Assembly: GCF_016107625.1 (NCBI RefSeq)
Contig: NZ_JABASV010000009.1
Coordinates: 124,001-188,000 of the forward strand
DNA: 64,000 nt
Source of the DNA: Vreelandella alkaliphila
Lineage (GTDB): Bacteria > Pseudomonadota > Gammaproteobacteria > Pseudomonadales > Halomonadaceae
Direction of reading: 5' to 3'
A program made the translations under genes and the position numbers. Every line of letters starts with the position of its first letter. Positions within the stretch are counted from its first letter, which is position 1. Under the pieces are notes generated by a model. The model worked only from the letters and a program-made list of their open reading frames with translations. It did not search any database and was not told the origin of the DNA. Positions 53,463 to 62,053 of this stretch are shown one piece after another.

Positions 53463-54662
53463 CTAACCGCGATGTACTAACAACTCACCACTATGATCGT
53501 CTAATTGGCGGTTACGCCCAGCCAATAAGGCAAATCCGCAACAAATAACAATTAGCAGAATAAGCAGCCATGCTATGTGGTCTAACTCTGCTCCGGCTTG
53601 CAGCATTAGACCAACCCCAAATGGGCCTAGCGCTGCCAACGTATAGCCGCCACCCTGTACTAAGCCAGAAAGCTGCCCCGCAAGACGTGAGTTAGCCGTT
53701 CGTAACACCAGCAGACTGAGCGCTAAGCTAAAGCTGCCGCCTTGTCCAATGCCCAGAAGTACCGCGCCGGGCCACTTCCAGGCTAATGGCGCAATAAGCA
53801 ACATCCAAAGCCCTAGTGCGGTGCTAAAAAGGACTAGCAGTAAGGCAGGGCGTTGGTCGTGGGTTAAGCGGGCTAGCCAAGGTGCGCCCAGTGCTGAAAC
53901 TAGCTGACACATGATTGAGATGGCCATTGTCCAGCCGGCCGCAGCTTCATCATAACCTCTGTAGACTAATAAGGTGGGCAGCCAACCAAACACAATGTAA
54001 GCCATGGAAGACTGAATGCCCATGAACAGCATGACATGCCACGTGAGTGGTTTACGCATTAATTGGGCGAGCGAAGCAGAGGTTCTTGGGTTGAGCGGGG
54101 TGTGTTGAGCCGTTGGCATGCTGATCATCCATAGTGCCAGGGATACTAATGCTAACAGTGACCAGCTCATTAGACTCAACTGCCAGCTGCCTAACCATTG
54201 CATTAGCGGAACACTAAGACCAGCGCCTAATGCACCGCCGAAACATAACGCCATGGTGTATAAACCAGTCAGCAGATCGGCGCTGTGGGGCAGCTCTCGT
54301 TTAACAAGCGCTGGTAGAAGGGTGCCTGCAAGGCCAATCGCACTGCCTGCCATTGCGGAGCCAATAAAAAGTGCGCCAGGCACTGGCATGCCTCTTAAGA
54401 TTAAACCGCAGGTTAATAAAAGCAGTGCACTACTCAGGGCCCGTTCGCTGCCCAACTGTTTAGCCAATAGGGGAGCAAGTGGGGCTGACAAGCCTAAAAA
54501 AAGCACGGGTAATGTGGTTAAAATGCCCGCTGATGCAGGGCTTAATCCCGCAGTTTCTTGCAGTCGGGAAAGCAGAGGCGCAACTGATGACATAGCAGGG
54601 CGTAAATTAAGCCCTACTACGAACATCAGAACAATAAAGGTGTATGTGCGACGAGAAGCCAT
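53463..54662 (-). CDS. CynX/NimT-type MFS transporter
   Basis: This 399-residue major facilitator has about 12 hydrophobic segments. Its N-terminus (FIVLMFVVGLNLRPAMSSVAPLLSRLQ) and LLTTLPVLFLGLSAPLAPLLA-like helix 2 match the CynX/NimT group (cyanate, 2-nitroimidazole and similar small molecules). The second half begins with a fresh helix set (WHVMLFMGIQSSMAYIVFGWLP). The substrate cannot be read. No cyanase (cynS) gene is nearby, so the cyanate label should not be used. Confidence 0.85.
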   Translation of the reverse strand: MASRRTYTFIVLMFVVGLNLRPAMSSVAPLLSRLQETAGLSPASAGILTTLPVLFLGLSAPLAPLLAKQLGSERALSSALLLLTCGLILRGMPVPGALFIGSAMAGSAIGLAGTLLPALVKRELPHSADLLTGLYTMALCFGGALGAGLSVPLMQWLGSWQLSLMSWSLLALVSLALWMISMPTAQHTPLNPRTSASLAQLMRKPLTWHVMLFMGIQSSMAYIVFGWLPTLLVYRGYDEAAAGWTMAISIMCQLVSALGAPWLARLTHDQRPALLLVLFSTALGLWMLLIAPLAWKWPGAVLLGIGQGGSFSLALSLLVLRTANSRLAGQLSGLVQGGGYTLAALGPFGVGLMLQAGAELDHIAWLLILLIVICCGFALLAGRNRQLDDHSGELLVHRG

Positions 54663-54670
54663 GCTGGCAT

Positions 54671-55174
54671 TTACTTGAGGTGGGGGCGTAAGTCGCCGCG
54701 TACCGCATCAAGCAGGGTAATGAAATGATAATCTTGCTGCGTGTCTAAGCAGTCTACGCGCACCTCGGTACGCATCCCCTTATCAATATTCAGCTTGTCG
54801 TAGATTTCGAGGGTTAATTTACGTGCAGGTTTATCCCCAGGCGTAATAATGCCGTCTTCCAGCGTAAAGGTTTCAAGTAACGTTACCCGTACTCGCGTGC
54901 TGCTCTCTTCGCTAAGTACCCGTCGTACAAATAACCATCCTTCACAGGGTAGCGATTCGTTATCATTACGTTCACGTAAGAAAAGAGTGCGATAACAAGC
55001 GCCCTCTGTAGAGGCTTTTTCTGCCATGCTGCGATACGCTTGCAGTACCTGCCCAGCCGATGCTCGGGCATCCTCTAGCCGCTGTGAAATACCTTGGTGC
55101 TCACGGCTTAGTTGCTCCTGGCGTTGAAAGGTAAGCCACTGGCGGTAATCGTTAATAAGTTGAGACGACGCCAT
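54671..55174 (-). CDS. Conserved-looking protein of unknown function
   Basis: I do not recognise this 167-residue protein. Residues 1 to about 75 are an amphipathic, probably coiled helix rich in Gln/Arg/Glu (DYRQWLTFQRQEQLSREHQGISQRLED). The rest looks like a beta-rich domain (GWLFVRRVLSEESSTRVRVTLLETFTLEDGI, then KLTLEIYDKLNIDKGMRTEVRVDCLDT). No signal peptide. The start is ATG 55174 because GGAG lies 5 nt before it. It lies upstream of the MFS gene with 8 bp between, so cotranscription is likely. Confidence 0.75.
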   Translation of the reverse strand: MASSQLINDYRQWLTFQRQEQLSREHQGISQRLEDARASAGQVLQAYRSMAEKASTEGACYRTLFLRERNDNESLPCEGWLFVRRVLSEESSTRVRVTLLETFTLEDGIITPGDKPARKLTLEIYDKLNIDKGMRTEVRVDCLDTQQDYHFITLLDAVRGDLRPHLK

Positions 55175-55251
55175 AATCACTCCATGAATAAGTTAAGCTG
55201 TACCAGCGGAATACGCGAAGCGATAACCTTCGCATATTCCTAAGCAAAGGG

Positions 55252-56508
55252 CTAGCGACGGGCGCGACGACGACGTTCACCGCCAGTATTGGCTGCTTGT
55301 CCTTCCGGTTTACGCTTGGCGCGGGGCTGCTTCTGACCACGGCGGCCATTTTCAATCGGCTCGGGCTTAGCGTTGGGATCAGGTTCAAAACCGGGTTCGA
55401 TACGTTTAGGCAGGTTTTGCTTGATAAGACGCTCAATCCCACTCAGCAAACCGTGTTCGTCGACACATACGAGCGAAACTGCTTCTCCATCGCTGCCCGC
55501 TCGGCCGGTACGTCCAATACGGTGAACATAGTCCTCTGCCACATTGGGTAAGTCGAAATTAACGACATGGGGAAGTTCGTTGATATCTAGCCCGCGAGCG
55601 GCAATGTCAGTGGCGACAAGTACCTGCAAATCACCGCTTTTGAAAGCACCAAGAGCACGTGTTCTAGCCCCTTGGCTCTTATTGCCATGGATGGCCATGG
55701 CAGGTATGTCTTGCTTAGAAAGCTGCTCTGCTAAGCGGTTTGCGCCATGTTTGGTGCGTGTGAAAACGAGTACCTGAAACCAGCCATGCTGCTGAATTAA
55801 ATGGGCCAGCAGCTCGCGTTTTTTATCACGATCTACTCGGTAAATGGTTTGCTCAATTTTTTCAGCGGTCGTGTTGCGAGGTGCGACTTCTATTAACGCG
55901 GGATTGTTGAGCAACTGTTGCGCCAATAATTGTATGTCGTTGGAGAATGTTGCAGAGAACAGCAGATTTTGACGCTGTTTTGGCACTAAACGCAATAGGC
56001 GCTTGATATCATGGATGAATCCCATGTCGAGCATGCGGTCAGCTTCGTCGAGCACCAGGATTTCGACGGCCGATAGATCCACGTGGCCCTGCTGATGCAA
56101 GTCTAGTAGCCGACCTGGCGTGGCGACCAATACATCAAGCCCCGCTTTGAGTGCATCCACTTGTGGCTGTTGGCCAACACCGCCGAAAATAATATGCGAG
56201 CGTAAAGAGAGGTGCTTGCCGTAAGCGGTTACGCTTTCGCCTACCTGGGCAGCAAGCTCGCGCGTAGGCGTGAGCACTAACGCGCGTACTTGGCGTTTGC
56301 CGGGACGTTTTCCATTCGCTAACCGCTGTAACATGGGTAACGTAAAGCCAGCGGTTTTGCCTGTGCCAGTTTGGGCACTGGCGAGCATGTCGCGACCTTC
56401 AAGTACAACGGGGATAGCTTTTTGTTGAATAGGGGTAGGCTGCGTATAGCCCTGCGCGGTAACCGCGCGTAGTAAATCGTCGTGCAGACCAAGTTCAGAA
56501 AAGCTCAT
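55252..56508 (-). CDS. rhlE: DEAD-box RNA helicase, RhlE group
   Basis: This 418-residue ATP-dependent RNA helicase starts [16 protein letters not shown]. Motifs in order: Q motif ([13 protein letters not shown]), Walker [11 protein letters not shown] (44-51), [44 protein letters not shown] and [10 protein letters not shown]. The C-terminal tail is basic and Gly/Arg-rich ([13 protein letters not shown], ending RRRRARR) for RNA binding. The start is ATG 56508 with GGAG 6 nt upstream; an open frame runs to 56625 but is not family-like. RhlE versus SrmB-like is decided by motif order and tail. Confidence 0.88.
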   Translation of the reverse strand: MSFSELGLHDDLLRAVTAQGYTQPTPIQQKAIPVVLEGRDMLASAQTGTGKTAGFTLPMLQRLANGKRPGKRQVRALVLTPTRELAAQVGESVTAYGKHLSLRSHIIFGGVGQQPQVDALKAGLDVLVATPGRLLDLHQQGHVDLSAVEILVLDEADRMLDMGFIHDIKRLLRLVPKQRQNLLFSATFSNDIQLLAQQLLNNPALIEVAPRNTTAEKIEQTIYRVDRDKKRELLAHLIQQHGWFQVLVFTRTKHGANRLAEQLSKQDIPAMAIHGNKSQGARTRALGAFKSGDLQVLVATDIAARGLDINELPHVVNFDLPNVAEDYVHRIGRTGRAGSDGEAVSLVCVDEHGLLSGIERLIKQNLPKRIEPGFEPDPNAKPEPIENGRRGQKQPRAKRKPEGQAANTGGERRRRARR

Positions 56509-56780
56509 GCGTTCTCCGCAATCGCTTAGTAAGTGACGTCGCTTGGCGCCGTCGTTACTGAGCGTAATGTTCAAAAAGCGAGGATGGTACACCTTCGCGG
56601 CAGCGAAGTTTGCCAGATAAAGCACGATGCCGCGATGGTCATTTTTTTGCCGATCAAGACGGTGAAATAGACATTGGCTCGAATCGGGGGTGACGTGGTG
56701 ATGCTGATAGATGACCCCTTTAGTATATCATGGATACTTCATTTCAGCGTTTAACATAGCGGTTGGATGCCTTACTGATG

Positions 56781-57374
56781 TCACATCTGAAAATAATTTC
56801 CTTCGCGGATCTCATTGGCGATTTGCAGGGCCACCTTATCCCAACTTTCGCCAAGTGAGCGAACGAGAGCAGGGTAGCCGTCCTGCTGTAGCTCGGTCTC
56901 TGCAGAAAAACTTTTTAGCGCAAGTAGGTTATTATCCGCGCCGCGTAACTGCCATTGGCCACTGGTGACCGCTCGCCCATCGTGCCGCCCCTGAAATTGA
57001 TCAACTTCAAGTAGTAATGTGAGCGCTTCAGGTGCATTGCCATCAGCATGAACGACCTGAATGGACGCGAGCTCTTGGGATAGTTGAGCACGCAATGCAC
57101 GTTCTAATTGGCGTCCAATACTTTCCGCCCATTGGTGTTCTCGGGCTTCATTTAGGGTGATGTCATCAAGCTGCATGACGATACCGTCCACATCTAGATA
57201 GTGTGCTAAACGTGGTGATCGCACCTGCAGTGTGCCAATCGGCTGGCTTGGTGAACTCACTGCATTTTCGCTTGGTAGCATGTAGCGAGAGGGTGGTGTG
57301 ACACTGCTAGCGCAAGCGCTTAGCAGAATGCAAAGGCCAAATAGTGATAAATAGCGGACTGCCTTACAGCGCAT
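56781..57374 (-). CDS. pqiC: PqiC-type outer-membrane lipoprotein of the Pqi system
   Basis: This 197-residue lipoprotein has a signal peptide ending in the lipobox LLSAC (Cys21). The mature part shows an ABC-type transport auxiliary (DUF330) pattern: SRYMLPSENAV, IGTLQVRSPRLAHYLDVDGIVMQLDD, and SQELASIQVVHAD. In E. coli, PqiC anchors the PqiB tunnel to the outer membrane. It is the last gene of pqiABC, 13 bp after pqiB. AGGAG precedes the ATG at 57374. Confidence 0.88.
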   Translation of the reverse strand: MRCKAVRYLSLFGLCILLSACASSVTPPSRYMLPSENAVSSPSQPIGTLQVRSPRLAHYLDVDGIVMQLDDITLNEAREHQWAESIGRQLERALRAQLSQELASIQVVHADGNAPEALTLLLEVDQFQGRHDGRAVTSGQWQLRGADNNLLALKSFSAETELQQDGYPALVRSLGESWDKVALQIANEIREGNYFQM

Positions 57375-57387
57375 AGTAAGCTCCTTC

Positions 57388-59073
57388 TTAGCGTGGTGCG
57401 CGAGGCACGGGATCTTGAGTATCCAGGTTGTCGAATAAAAGCGCTCTTGGGTTTTCATTTAATGTGCGAGTAAGTGGTTGTAAGTCGCGCATTAAGCGAT
57501 CCAGCCGTTGAATAGCCGTTGTTAAATCCTGATAGGCTGGAGATGATGGCGATACACCTTGCAAGGTGTTACGTAGCTCCTCAAGAGTCGCATTTACGTT
57601 TCCGCCCACTGCCTGAGTATCGGGATCATTCAGCAACTGGTTGATGGAAGTGCTTACTTGGCGTATCTCGTTGAGCACACTTTCAGATGCTTGTAAGTTT
57701 CGGTCTAAACCTGCAAGTAATGGCTCAACTTCAAGCGCGTTTAATTTCTCAAGCAGGCTGGTTATCTGCGCTTGGATCTGTGCAAAGCCGCCAGCGACGG
57801 TAGGGAATACTGTCCGCTCGGAGAACGTTTCGGCGACATATTCATCAGCCAAGTCGCGTTGAAAATTAAGATCAACGAAAAGTGCACCCGTTAATAGGCT
57901 GCCATTTTTGAGTGATGCACGCAGCCCTAAGCCGAAAAGGCGCTTAAAGCGCGAGTCCCACTGTTCTATGTCGATGTCGGCATTCTCAATGCCCAGTCGC
58001 TGAGGCTCGATTCGAATCAGCACCGGGATGGCAAACTGAGAACGTGAGTCGGGCTGTGGAGCGGTAAAATTCCAGGGCACCGACGCAACCGTACCGATTC
58101 TTACTCCGCGAAATTCGACGGGCGCACCTTTCGATAACCCGCGAACGGTATCATCAACCAATAGCACGTACTCTAAATACTGATTGAAGGTTCCTTCCCG
58201 GGCAGTATTTTCATCCGCATAGAGATTAAAGCGTGCATTGGGCTCTACGGGTTGCCCCATCGGCAAGTCTTCTGGCACGCCAAACGTAACGCCACCTCCC
58301 AGTAACGCTTCAAGAGACTCCACGTTGACACGTACACCATCAGCATCTAGTTGAAAATCAACACCGCTCGATGTCCAAAATCGAGTGCTATCCGTTACCA
58401 ACTGGCCGTAGGGTTCTTCAATAAATACTTGGTGGTGCATTGTGCGAGATTCCGCGTCAAACCGAGTATCTTCAACTCGTCCTACGGTATAGCCCTGGTA
58501 AGAAACAGGGTCGCCTATACGAAGTGAGTTACCCAGTTGACTGACTAAGCTGATTTGCAAACCAGCCTGCCCAGCTGGGGCAACCGGTGGTGTATCACTT
58601 ACCGTAAACTCGCGCTCAGGTTCATCAGACTTACCTGCCTCTAGCTGAATATAGGCACCCGACAATACCGTGCCCAGCCCGCTAATGCCCTCGCGGCCGA
58701 TGCGCGGCTTTACCACCCAGAATCGGCTATCTTCCCTAAGCATAGCTTCCGCTTCTGGTTGGATGCGGGCGGTCATAACGGCGTGGGAAAGATCATCAGA
58801 TAAGCGAACGTTTTGGACTCTGCCTATTTCAACATTGCGGCTGCGAATAAGCGTGCTGCCCGCTTCGATACCTTCCGCGCTGTCCATTGTTAGTGTAACG
58901 AGCGTGCCTCGGCTGGCGTAGTTGTCGTAGACAAGCCACAGTCCGATCACAACAGCAACGATTGGCACGATCCAAATCGGAGAGAGCCGTGTTTGCGGTG
59001 ATGACTTCGCACGATGTAAATCGTTGTTGTCGTTGGTATCGGCTTTATTTGGTGTTGAATCATTAGCCATCAA
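57388..59073 (-). CDS. pqiB: PqiB, MCE/MlaD-domain lipid-transport protein
   Basis: This 561-residue protein has a single N-terminal membrane helix (IWIVPIVAVVIGLWLVYDNYA), then three MCE domains (first from GTLVTLTMDSAEGIEAGSTLIRSRNVEIGRV, second from GNSLRIGDPVSYQGYTVGRV, third from GLSKGAPVEFRGVRIGTV). It ends in a long helical segment that in E. coli PqiB forms a needle across the periplasm. It moves lipids between membranes. pqiA ends 11 bp inside its start, giving tight coupling. Confidence 0.93.
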   Translation of the reverse strand: MMANDSTPNKADTNDNNDLHRAKSSPQTRLSPIWIVPIVAVVIGLWLVYDNYASRGTLVTLTMDSAEGIEAGSTLIRSRNVEIGRVQNVRLSDDLSHAVMTARIQPEAEAMLREDSRFWVVKPRIGREGISGLGTVLSGAYIQLEAGKSDEPEREFTVSDTPPVAPAGQAGLQISLVSQLGNSLRIGDPVSYQGYTVGRVEDTRFDAESRTMHHQVFIEEPYGQLVTDSTRFWTSSGVDFQLDADGVRVNVESLEALLGGGVTFGVPEDLPMGQPVEPNARFNLYADENTAREGTFNQYLEYVLLVDDTVRGLSKGAPVEFRGVRIGTVASVPWNFTAPQPDSRSQFAIPVLIRIEPQRLGIENADIDIEQWDSRFKRLFGLGLRASLKNGSLLTGALFVDLNFQRDLADEYVAETFSERTVFPTVAGGFAQIQAQITSLLEKLNALEVEPLLAGLDRNLQASESVLNEIRQVSTSINQLLNDPDTQAVGGNVNATLEELRNTLQGVSPSSPAYQDLTTAIQRLDRLMRDLQPLTRTLNENPRALLFDNLDTQDPVPRAPR

Positions 59074-60433
59074 CAGTTTCCTTGGTGGCCGTTTTACGGC
59101 GTGTAGAGCGAGGAGTTGGTGTGTCCCAAATTAAGCGCGGATCAAACGTCATGGCTGCTAACATTGTGAACACAACGACGGCGGCAAACGCGAGCGCTGC
59201 CGGCCCTGGTGTAATTGACATTAACGACCCCGCGCGAATCAGAGCTACTAATATTGAAACCACAAATACGTCAACCATCGACCACCGGCCTATAAATTCA
59301 GTCAGCCGATAAAGTCGAGTTCGGCTTTGTGCGTTTAGCTCGTTGCTATGCTTTATAACCATACAGAGCCAAATCAATGCGACTAGCTTGCCAACGGGAA
59401 CAATAACGCTCGCTACAAAGATAACCACGGCCACGGGCCAGGAGCCCATTTGAACCAGTTGGACAACCCCGCCAATGATCGTTGAGGGTGATGAGTGCCC
59501 TAAGCTAGTCGTGGTCATAATAGGGTATACATTAGCAGGGATATACATCACCGCTGCTGCAAAAAGCAGTGCCCAGGTGCGTTGTAGGCTGTGTGGTAAT
59601 CGTGGGTGGAGCTTTTCTTGGCACCGCCGACAGTGCCCCGTGCCATGCTCGCTAAGGCGATTAATTAGGCCGCAAGTTGGGCAGCCGGTTACTCCCTGGC
59701 TTGCTGCTGTCGTTCCTGTAAGAGTGCCTTCTGGCGCGAGGGGTTCTTTCTCTAAAGAGAACCACATCCAATCTGAATCAATGGATTGTGTCGTTAACAG
59801 TAAGAGGATGGCAAATACACTGAATGCCCAAAAGGAGATGCCTAATTCAACTTGTGCCATGCCAGCTATTTTTATCAAACTCACCAGTGCCCCAACGATG
59901 AAGACATCCGCCATCATCCATGGGTTAAGCCTCGCTAGTGAACGAGCGATGTCCCGACTAAACGGCATTGGATGGCCGCGAAGTAAGCCAAACTGAAGCC
60001 AGATCACGCCGATTAGATAAATAGCGGGCAGCACAACAATGGTCATAATGACAGCGATAGCGACAACAGGCTGATGAAAAGAGATGAGCGTAGTGGCTGT
60101 CTGTGAAAGTTCTATACGATTACCAATGCCGCTGATGCTAAAGCTCACAAACGGAAATGACACTGCTGCAAGTAGTGCTATCAAGGATGAAAGCGCTAGC
60201 GCCATGCTTCTCTGAGCAGGATAACGATGTCGCTTTACCAGCACATGTGAACAGCGTGGGCAGGATGCTTTCTCTCCGGAGCCGAGCGGAGGAAGTGCAG
60301 AAACCCAGTCACACTCGTGACAGGCGCGTAAGCGTCTACGCTGGGCGCGTGTTTCGGGAGGATGGCAGTCGACCTGTGGTGAGTTCACCTGCAAAGAAGG
60401 TCGTTTAATAAACTGAAAATGAGGCAACAGCAA
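59063..60433 (-). CDS. pqiA: PqiA inner-membrane protein
   Basis: This 456-residue protein has two PqiA repeats, each opening with a rubredoxin-like CxxC zinc ribbon: CHECDWVSALPPLGSGEKASCPRC at the N-terminus, and CPTCGLINRLSEHGTGHCRRC in the middle. Each is followed by four hydrophobic helices; SFPFVSFSISGIG and IPANVYPIMTTTSLG are repeat signatures. It is the membrane partner of PqiB. The N-terminal 30 residues before the zinc ribbon may include a late start. Divergent from the Ca/Na antiporter. Confidence 0.93.
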   Translation of the reverse strand: MLLPHFQFIKRPSLQVNSPQVDCHPPETRAQRRRLRACHECDWVSALPPLGSGEKASCPRCSHVLVKRHRYPAQRSMALALSSLIALLAAVSFPFVSFSISGIGNRIELSQTATTLISFHQPVVAIAVIMTIVVLPAIYLIGVIWLQFGLLRGHPMPFSRDIARSLARLNPWMMADVFIVGALVSLIKIAGMAQVELGISFWAFSVFAILLLLTTQSIDSDWMWFSLEKEPLAPEGTLTGTTAASQGVTGCPTCGLINRLSEHGTGHCRRCQEKLHPRLPHSLQRTWALLFAAAVMYIPANVYPIMTTTSLGHSSPSTIIGGVVQLVQMGSWPVAVVIFVASVIVPVGKLVALIWLCMVIKHSNELNAQSRTRLYRLTEFIGRWSMVDVFVVSILVALIRAGSLMSITPGPAALAFAAVVVFTMLAAMTFDPRLIWDTPTPRSTRRKTATKETVDG

Positions 60434-60610
60434 ATTCTCAATACGTTGAGGAATCCAAATTAGTACGGTGGGCAGATACTACTGTCAAATCGAGATTTAT
60501 CTTCGCCCCGCCAAAACAGCACTTGACCTAACCAACTAGTTAGACAAGGATGCCTCGGCAATGGTGCCTAATGATAGTGCCTAACATTACGTTATTAAGG
60601 AAATGAAATA

Positions 60611-61585
60611 ATGTTGCTCCCTTTTTTGGCTGTAGTTTTGGGATTGGTGCTTCTCGTATGGAGCGCCGAGAAATTTATCGATGGTGCTGCAGCTACCTCT
60701 AGGTGGTTAGGGCTATCGCCTCTATTAATTGGCATGCTGGTTATTGGTTTTGGCACCTCTGCACCAGAAATGATGGTGTCAGTGTTGGCGGCCATGCAAG
60801 GAAATCCTGGTTTAGCGGTAGGTAACGCATATGGTTCAAATATCGCTAATATTGGCCTTGTTTTAGGTTTTGTCGCGTTACTAGCTCCTTTAGCGGTGCA
60901 CTCCGGTGTGATCCGCAAGGAGATGCCACTGTTGATAGGTGTCATGCTTCTGACGGGTTATATGCTTTATGACGGTTGGATTTCTCGTGGAGAAGCAGTC
61001 TTACTGCTAGGCGCGTTGGCGCTCTTTATCGGGGTTAGTATTGTTCGTTCACGAGGGCAGCAAGATGATCCGCTAGTGGGTGAAGTTTCAGAAGCGCTGG
61101 ATAGTAAAGCCATGTCCCGTGGCAAGGCGCTTATGTGGACGTTAGTTGGACTAGTTTTGTTAATCGCTAGCTCGCGCATCTTAGTGTGGGGGGCGGTCGA
61201 AATAGCGGTGGCTTTTGGGGTTAGTGACTTAATTATTGGCTTAACCGTCGTAGCAATAGGAACGTCCTTACCAGAGCTTGCTTCCTCTATCAGCGCTTTA
61301 CGGCGCAAAGAGCATGATATGGTGCTGGGTAATGTCGTAGGCTCTAACCTGTTTAACAGTTTGGCTGTGGTAGGTCTTGCAGGCCTTATTACACCCATTG
61401 AAGTAGGGCGCGAAGTGCTAATTCGTGACTGGAGCGTCATGACTTTTATGACCCTCATGATGGTGTTCTTTGCTTTCTCTTGGCGGGGTCGCCCACGGCG
61501 TATAAACCGTATCGAGGGTGGCGTGCTGCTCTCTATGTTCATTGCTTACACTGGCTACATGGTTAGCATCGTCGTGATGTCCTAA
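60611..61585 (+). CDS. Calcium/sodium antiporter, YrbG family
   Basis: This 324-residue Ca2+:cation antiporter of the inner membrane has the two inverted alpha repeats: VIGFGTSAPEMMVSV with GNAYGSNIANIGLVLG, and VAIGTSLPELASSI with GNVVGSNLFNSLAVVG. About ten hydrophobic segments. Glu/Asn residues in GTSxPE and GSNxxN form the ion site. Full length. AAGGAAATG spacing supports ATG 60611. Monocistronic. Confidence 0.93.
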   Translation: MLLPFLAVVLGLVLLVWSAEKFIDGAAATSRWLGLSPLLIGMLVIGFGTSAPEMMVSVLAAMQGNPGLAVGNAYGSNIANIGLVLGFVALLAPLAVHSGVIRKEMPLLIGVMLLTGYMLYDGWISRGEAVLLLGALALFIGVSIVRSRGQQDDPLVGEVSEALDSKAMSRGKALMWTLVGLVLLIASSRILVWGAVEIAVAFGVSDLIIGLTVVAIGTSLPELASSISALRRKEHDMVLGNVVGSNLFNSLAVVGLAGLITPIEVGREVLIRDWSVMTFMTLMMVFFAFSWRGRPRRINRIEGGVLLSMFIAYTGYMVSIVVMS

Positions 61586-61800
61586 CTGCGTCAATGCGAC
61601 ACAGTTTTGAAGAAGCGCTAGTAGTGTATAACGTTTGTCACAGCATCAAATGACAACACATTCGAATCTCAGGCTTAGTTGCTGTGTTGCTGCATCGTGC
61701 CTAGAGCCCATGCTCATTGCTAAAGTGCAGCACCAGTAAGGCTTAACTAAGCTTGTGTGGCCCCGCAGTGGGATGCTTATCCAGGTCTTAGGAGAGTGTG

Positions 61801-62049
61801 ATGGAGCTTGCCCTCTGCGTGCTATCGCGAATTCAGTTCGCCTTTGTGGAATATTTCCATGCAATTTTTCCAGTTTTTACTATCGGGCTGGTCTCCTATA
61901 TAGCATTACTCCATGGGCTTTTCTTTAAAACCCAAAACCCAGCTTGGGACCGTCTTTCGCTATTTTGGACAAAGGTGTGTGCAGTTGTCTTTAGCTTGGA
62001 TGTATCCATTGCTGGCAAGGCGCGACCATCAAGTGCGGAGTGCCACTAA
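61801..62049 (+). pseudogene. cydA: Truncated cydA (cytochrome bd oxidase subunit I) remnant
   Basis: An ATG with AGGAG about 7 nt upstream opens 82 codons. Residues 1 to about 62 match the N-terminus of CydA/CioA: SRIQFAF, the haem-ligand region EYFHAIFPVFTIGL, SYIALLHGL, WDRLSLFWTKVCAVVFS. Homology then stops and a short unrelated tail (LDVSIAGKARPSSAECH) leads to TAA. Full CydA is about 450-530 residues, so more than 85% is missing. cydD begins 4 bp after the stop. A deletion that removed the rest of cydA, and presumably cydB if it lay there, would explain it. It may still be translated as a leader for cydD. Confidence 0.8.
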
Positions 62050-62053
62050 CCTT

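Noticed and set aside
53463..54662. Cyanate transporter (cynX) as a specific name
   Set aside because: The fold and N-terminus fit the CynX/NimT group, but no cynS or cynR lies nearby, so a substrate-specific name is unsupported.
60967..61542. 191-codon antisense frame in the Ca/Na antiporter gene
   Set aside because: The sense frame has strong family motifs throughout; the antisense translation is Ser/Thr/Lys-rich and shows no domain.
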